Positions 59,095-64,000 of a stretch of 64,000 nt of DNA are shown here, piece by piece. The DNA lies in the NCBI GenBank assembly GCA_015501055.1, contig JADNYV010000037.1, positions 160,001 through 224,000 on the forward strand. Reading direction: 5' to 3'. The notes beneath the pieces are model-generated. The model searched no databases and had not been told where the DNA came from. It worked only from the letters and a program-made list of their open reading frames with translations. The DNA comes from Mucidula mucida. Taxonomy: Eukaryota > Basidiomycota > Agaricomycetes > Agaricales > Physalacriaceae. Within the stretch, counting starts at the first letter, position 1; each line of letters starts with the position of its first letter. A program made the translations under genes and the position numbers.

Positions 59095-59616
59095 TGTTAG
59101 CGACTGACTAAGCCACGAGACTCAACCAGGTACCACAGCAAGAACTGAAAGAGAAACGTTCGCGTTCGTAAGACTAGGCTAGGCCAGGTGTATAAACGAG
59201 ATCGGAACTAAAGTACAATGATACTACACTACTGCTTATATACTAGTAAGTCTGTGTTTGAGCTCCTTGTCCATACGCGTTTCCACTAGGGATGCTCCAC
59301 GCCCTTGACCCAGTGTTGTATGCTACTAGTCCGTGAAACCATTAAATACGAGTGGTACTGCATGTAAGTAATAATACTGAAACGACCATGTGTCTACGAG
59401 TGTCGGCGGTGTGTATACAATAGGGAGTCCATGAGGTATCGGCATGTATGATGTCATCCATGTGTTGGGCGTGTGTCCGACATGAGTACGGCTTCGGTAA
59501 TGAAAAGGGTATGATCGGTGACGAAACAGATGATGAAACGTCCGTTGGTTGATAAGACAAGGCCCCGATAAGATATGATAAGATGTGAAAATGTGAAAAT
59601 ATGGCGATTCATAACA
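59095..59616 (-). repeat. 5' LTR of copy 2
   Basis: 522 bp, TG...CA ends. It abuts integrase sequence of copy 3 at 59617 with no intervening bases. Confidence 0.93.
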
Positions 59617-60953
59617 GTGGCCAGGAATCAGCCGAGACGTCCGGAATACGTGAAGGGTGTCAAAAATGCCAGGTCACCAAGTCACATCGCACGAAGCCGG
59701 CTGCACCTCTTCATCCTATTGATGTGCCAAGCGAGCCATGGGAGATAGTAGGGACGGACATGATTGGAGAGCTGCCGGAATCAGGAGGATACAACGCGAT
59801 CAGCACGTTTGTGGACCATTTCACAAGCGATTACGTATCATACCGACACACACCACTCTGACGTCAGAGGCATGGCCCGCATTTACCGTGATCGCATTTT
59901 CCCCATACATGGGATGCCACGACAGATGATACATGATCGCGGTCCACAATACCACTCGCGTTTCATGAAGGATTGTACCGGTTGTTGGGCATACAGGGAA
60001 ACTTTACAACGGCGTATCATCCACAGGCAAATGGGCAGACGGAACGGTTGAACCAAGAGATAGAACATTTCTTACGGTTATTCGTCAACTACATCAGAAC
60101 GACTGGCATGAATGGCTACCCTCTGCTGAATTCGTTTACAACGATCGAGTTCACTCGGCGACCAAAGTCACTCCGTTCTTCGCAGACATGGGCAGACATC
60201 CCTACAAAGGCACCGCTCCGAAAACGGCATCGAGAAATGAGACTGCGCAGGAGTTTGCCGACGGCATGAGGAAGACATGGGATGAAGTGGGGTCAGCATT
60301 GAAGATGGCAAAAGAGGACATGAAACGGTTTTATGACAGGAAGCGAACAGAGGCAGTAGAGTACAAGGAAGGCGACAAAGTATGGCTGGAAGGGACGAAT
60401 CTCAGCACGGACGACCAATGAAGAAGCTCGATGACAAACGATTCGGGCCGTTCAAAGTGATCAAGAAAGTCGGGACGAGCTCTTACAAGCTCCAGATTCC
60501 TCACACGTGGAAAAGCATTCATCCCGTGTTCAATGAGGCCCTGTGACGCCTTACCACGAGCCGCAATTTCCGACGCAACCCCGAGACACGCGTCCACCAC
60601 CTGTGCTGGAAGGAGCCGAACCGGAATGGGAGGTTGAGAAAGTGGTGAATTCCCGGAAGTACCGCGGGGGTTTTCAATACAAGGTTCACTGGAAGGGTTA
60701 TGGCACACACGAGCAGACATGGGAACCGGCATGCAATCTCAAAAATGCCGACGAAGCCATCAGTGATTTCCACCAACAATATCCGAACAAGCCAAAGCCA
60801 CCCGCGCTTGCTCGCATTGAAGTCCCCATGTCGCAATTTCCATCACATCTTTTCCGACCCATGCCACCGCCCGATACCGAACCCCTCGACGTCACGCTAC
60901 CCTCTGCAGCCCTCATGGAGCGACTCTGGCGCAGAATGGAACTTGCGCCTTAA
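59617..60953 (+). pseudogene. integrase with chromodomain, copy 3
   Basis: After the integrase core, the tail EWEVEKVVNSRKYRGGFQYKV, WKGYGTHEQTWEP and the NLKNADEAI helix form a complete chromodomain (aromatic cage residues Y/W present) at about 60620-60780. It ends at 60953, just before the polypurine tract. Chromodomains direct chromovirus integration to particular chromatin. The core is broken by frameshifts, so it is inactive. Confidence 0.88.
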
Positions 60954-60964
60954 GGAGGGGGTGA

Positions 60965-61484
60965 TGTTATGAATCGCCATATTTTCACATCTTATCATAT
61001 CTTATCGGGGCCTTGTCTTATCAACCAACGGACCGTTTCATCATCTGTTTCGTCACCGATCATACCCCTTTTCATTACCGAAGCCGTACTCATGTCGGAC
61101 ACACGCCCAACACATGGATGACATCATACATGCCGATACCTCATGGACTCCCTATTGTATACACACCGCCGACACTCGTAGTACACATGGTCGTTTCAGT
61201 ATTATTACTTACATGCAGTCACCACTCGTATTTAATGGTTTCACGGACTAGTAGCATACAACACTGGGTCAAGGGCGTGGAGCATCCCTAGTGGAAACGC
61301 GTATGGACAAGGAGCTTCAAACACAGACTTAATAGTATATAAGCAGTAGTGTAGTATCATTGTACTTTAGTTCCGATCTCGTTTATACACCTGGCCTAGC
61401 CTAGTCTTACGAACGCGAACGTTTTCTCTTTCAGTTCTTGCTGTGGTACCTGGTTGAGTCTCGTGGCTTAGTCAGTCGCTAACA
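60965..61484 (+). repeat. 3' LTR of copy 3
   Basis: 520 bp, TG...CA ends, in the opposite orientation to the LTRs of copy 2. The right flank is cggaa, which does not match tctca at the far left of the block. Confidence 0.93.
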
Positions 61485-61741
61485 CGGAATGTAATCAACG
61501 CTCTGGCTTGAGGGGAAATCTTTGCAAGTTGTCAGTAGGTCAACGCAATGGTATTGCCCGGGACGGTACAGACTATGCTGATATGTCGATAAAAATCTTG
61601 GACTCTCCCGATCCAGACATTGAAACAACTCGCCCAATATTCTTCACACAAGCTTTGACGACCTTCATGCGACCGTCTGTCTCTGATCTTGTATTACACC
61701 TAACATATCGTTGTTCATCGGAGACACACAATTGTTTGTCC
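61485..61741. other. flank of the retrotransposon block, possible lost exon on the minus strand
   Basis: On the minus strand, just outside the LTR, an open frame reads LAKISPQARALITF and ends at CC/G. Joined to the host sequence left of the block, this would form a gtgag splice donor and continue in frame to FRLCDDFSW. See the findings. Confidence 0.35.
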
Positions 61742-62907
61742 ATGACTACTGTCCGACCCCCGTCCGCTCATGGAAGCGGCAGCTCGGAAGATGATGTACC
61801 CAGCGACATCCAGCTTCGCCTTTCCCTAGTGTAATCGCGGGCGGTCCAGGCGACCAGTCGACATAATAGCACTTCCGCCTTCGGGCGAGTGATTGCCTGT
61901 ATTTTCAGCAGCATCGGAATAGAGGATCCAGACTGGGCACATATTAATCACAATGGTGTTGTTAAGGCGACATTCACCACCTTGACCCACCTCGTCGTTT
62001 CTTGCGCTTTCGATATAGACGGAATATCGTCCTTGACAGATTGGAAAAACATTGTTCAAGCTCTCTTCAGGACGCTGCTTCTGGAACCAAGACTTCATGC
62101 ATCCTACCACTCGTGGATATCCGAATTTGTAGTGTCTCGAATTCTTCAGGTCGTGTTTGGCAAAGACTCGTGTGTTGCTGAGGACAGCCCCCTCCTAGCC
62201 GATGTAATTGAAGCCGCTGTATCTACAAGATGCCGTGTACTACTCCCAACGCTGTATGCCCACCTCCGTGAACGGGAGTGGCTCGATATCGCATGTTCAG
62301 TGCGCTTTCACCTCGATGAGGATTGTGACGCCGGAATGGTAAACGATCGTTCCTATCATTTCATGGCTGCCGCTTTTGTCCGCGGAATGAATGTTCTACA
62401 GGAACTGTCAAGTCCAGAATACGAGCAGACACTGCACTATGTTCGGAAACCATTCAATCTCCTCTCACTTGGAAAACTCCTCATGCTCTCCGATATTGAA
62501 AGACGGAAAGAGCTTCAATCTTTGGTACCATTCATCGAGCCAAGCACTTGGGCATCATTCGTCAGTAGCCTTCGGGTATTCATCGAGTCCAAGGAATTCC
62601 AGATCGCGTATGAGGAGCAGGCATGTTTCAATGATCATCCGTATGAGGTCAGAGCTGTTCTGACCTACGATTCCTTCGAACAACTGGAAATAGCGCTGCT
62701 TCATCTTGCATTCGGACAAAGGTATCCGTCTGGGAAATCATCTTATCTACAAGTGGTATTAGTCTACTCCTCCCGGACTTTTTTTCCTAGCTAACCTCGT
62801 GCTCTCATTAGATGTCCCAACGAATCCGGCAATTCTCGAAGCGCGTGGCAGGAGATTTGCTCGGGTCGACTGAGGTAGAGACTTATGATAAACAGGAGAC
62901 TGTTTGA
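61742..62907 (+). CDS. hypothetical protein, probably all-helical
   Basis: A long open frame (61850-62794) reads FGRVIACIFSSIGIEDPDWAHIN, then regular amphipathic helices (FRTLLLEPRLHASYHSWISEF, DIACSVRFHLDEDC, LGKLLMLSDIERRKELQSL). A 3' splice near 62760-62814 joins LQV to MSQRIRQFSKRVAG, ending at TGA 62905-62907. The N-terminal exon probably starts at the ATG at 61742 (MTTVRPPSAHGSGSSEDD), but the phase across the first intron (about 61832-61878) does not resolve cleanly. No family recognised. Confidence 0.6.
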
Positions 62908-63341
62908 TGAGCCAGTTGTTTTTAAAGTAATAAAGTGCAGGATAGATATCGAGTCCAAATTATGCCATGACCATGGTACAGCTCATATCAGCATCGTTAG
63001 GCGCGGCACAGTGGAAGAAAGCACTAGCACTAGCACTATCCCAAGGGAGGGTCTCGTGATGTATAGGTGAACGGAAAGAAGTAGAATTTCCTAACAAAGA
63101 TCCGCTGCATTCACGAAAGATGTCTCAAATGATATTGCGCCACATAAGTACCCAACTCAAGTTTTTGTTTGTCGGAGATTGAAACGTGGATCAGTAGCTT
63201 GTCTGTCGCTGAGTCGCGATCATGATCTCTCAATACAACAGCAGAACAACAGGACTGAACAACAGCCAGACATTGATTATTGTTCGAGGAGTGTCTTTTA
63301 AAATTCGGAATGAAATGCGAGTCGTTCCATCCACCGATACT
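62908..63341. other. intergenic, no supported gene
   Basis: Short (CTAGCA)n-like run near 63024-63036. A minus ORF over 63111-63608 lies opposite the next gene and is taken as a shadow. Confidence 0.35.
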
Positions 63342-64000
63342 ATGAGCGCACCAAACTGGACCCAGCCATTCCCGCCAGCATCTCCGCTCGCGCTTCCTTC
63401 TGCGGACGCGCTTGACAGCAGGTGGGAAACGTACTTGATCGCTCTCAGGAGCTGGGAGGATGCGCGGAAACGACGAAGTGACAGTCTCTGTGAGGCTTTC
63501 TTTGAGGCATTCTCCCAAAGCATCACTTCCGATCCTCCAATATCTTGGATGATATGGATCATGTATCATCTCAAGAGGGAGAGCACGACTCTGTGAGTTG
63601 AACTCCATATCAGATTACTGCTAGAATCCTAATAAGAGTGAAGGCGAGTCCGTCACATTCGAAAGCGATTGAAATATTACGGAGGAGACAAAGCGCGAAA
63701 TACGCAGGCTAGAATGGACTGGCATGATTATCACACGAGAGAGGCGGGGTCGACATATTTTCAAGAAAGCTTCCTAGCACGTCACAACTTCGTCAACCCG
63801 TATATGACCCGTTCAATGGATCACCCACAGAAGCTTTGCTGAAGTCGGCTGTGCGGTTTGCGTGGGATATCGTTGACCGCTGGAAAGCAGAGCGGCCTGA
63901 GCTCGCACCTGTAACGACTGCATGTCCAAAGAATCCGTTTCAATGTTGGGGTACGCTCTGGAAGCGTTGATTATCTCGAGAAAACTTATGGGCTCCTCGG
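63342..64000 (+). CDS. hypothetical protein, partial at the right edge
   Basis: The ATG at 63342 opens MSAPNWTQPFPPASPLALPSADALDSRWETYLIALRSWEDARKRRSDSL...SWMIWIMYHLKRES, with a GT donor at about 63594. A later block (about 63777-63952) reads VYDPFNGSPTEALLKSAVRFAWDIVDRWKAERPELAP...FQCWG and ends at a possible donor, so the gene probably continues past the window. The middle exons are uncertain. No family recognised. Confidence 0.5.

Larger units (their letters stand above)
53114..59616 (-). mobile_element. Ty3/gypsy chromovirus-type LTR retrotransposon, copy 2 (complete structure, decayed coding)
   Basis: This element has both LTRs (53114-53643 and 59095-59616), a polypurine tract (53644-53656) and a primer-binding site (59081-59092). 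Internally, in element order, it carries gag, protease, RT, RNase H, integrase and chromodomain. The PR-RT-RH-IN order and the chromodomain at the integrase C-terminus identify a chromovirus. The self-priming PBS places it near the Tf1/sushi group. The LTRs differ at many positions, and the coding frames are broken repeatedly, so the insertion is old. The outer flanks (tctca on the left, gtggc on the right) are not a target duplication: the right flank is the integrase of copy 3. Confidence 0.95.
59617..61484 (+). mobile_element. Ty3/gypsy element, copy 3: 3' fragment (integrase to 3' LTR)
   Basis: The plus-strand sequence starts abruptly within the integrase zinc-finger region. It continues through D (GTDMIGEL), D ([11 protein letters not shown]) and E ([12 protein letters not shown]) to the GPFKVIKKVGTSSYKL region and an intact chromodomain, and ends with a polypurine tract and a 520-bp 3' LTR. 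It lacks gag, protease, RT, RNase H and 5' LTR. Frameshifts occur near 59830, 59975, 60420 and 60545. Confidence 0.93.

Noticed and set aside
63111..63608. 165-codon minus ORF at the right edge
   Set aside because: Overlaps a plus-strand frame with a better splice pattern and amino-acid composition; kept as a shadow with limited certainty.
1..64000. CRISPR arrays, tRNA genes, riboswitches
   Set aside because: No regular direct-repeat array, tRNA cloverleaf or riboswitch was found by reading; a tRNAscan/Infernal run would be decisive.

Overview
The window is a piece of nuclear genome from a basidiomycete fungus, most likely an Agaricomycete. The evidence is short GT-AG introns (about 48-70 nt) in nearly every gene, a basidiomycete-type sesquiterpene synthase, a DUF3328/UstYa-family oxidase, several recurrent basidiomycete protein families, a dispersed 5S rRNA gene and chromodomain Ty3/gypsy retrotransposons. 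No database search was possible. Family calls rest on motifs visible in the translations, and spliced models were built by hand and checked for frame.

Layout. 1-4178: a decayed minus-strand Ty3/gypsy element cut by the left edge, followed by a 5S rRNA gene (4406-4523). 4.9-9.8 kb: an alpha-solenoid gene with a probable 3' frameshift, then a nine-exon RNase H gene with an acidic tail. 10.0-11.6 kb: an aminoglycoside-phosphotransferase-family pseudogene with many lesions. 12.1-18.4 kb: a compact specialised-metabolism-like island consisting of a P450, a divergent terpene synthase, a tiny secreted peptide gene and a UstYa-like oxidase. 18.6-29.9 kb: a small secreted beta/gamma-crystallin-like protein, a type II membrane protein, a seven-TM protein, a phytase-type histidine acid phosphatase, a hypothetical gene, a degenerate kinase-like protein and a polytopic membrane protein. 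30.8-33.6 kb: two more copies of the secreted family, one split by a 382-bp MITE. 34-39 kb: gene-poor, with a non-coding repeat family (R1), an F-box pseudogene and a gene relic. 40-45.6 kb: two tandem trypsin-like genes with coiled-coil and acidic segments, the second broken, plus a relic of the secreted family and a TA-flanked MITE. 45.6-51.8 kb: another R1 copy, then a coiled-coil gene and a truncated head-to-head paralogue sharing a palindromic promoter element. 52-61.5 kb: a gene cut by a chimeric retrotransposon (a full minus-strand element fused to the 3' half of a plus-strand element). 61.5-64 kb: a long hypothetical gene and one running off the right edge.

The most interesting units are (i) the P450 / terpene synthase / small peptide / UstYa island, (ii) the four-copy secreted family caught at different stages of decay, and (iii) the LTR elements, whose 12-nt primer site is an exact complement of their own LTR about 30 nt downstream of its TATA box, which indicates Tf1-type self-priming.
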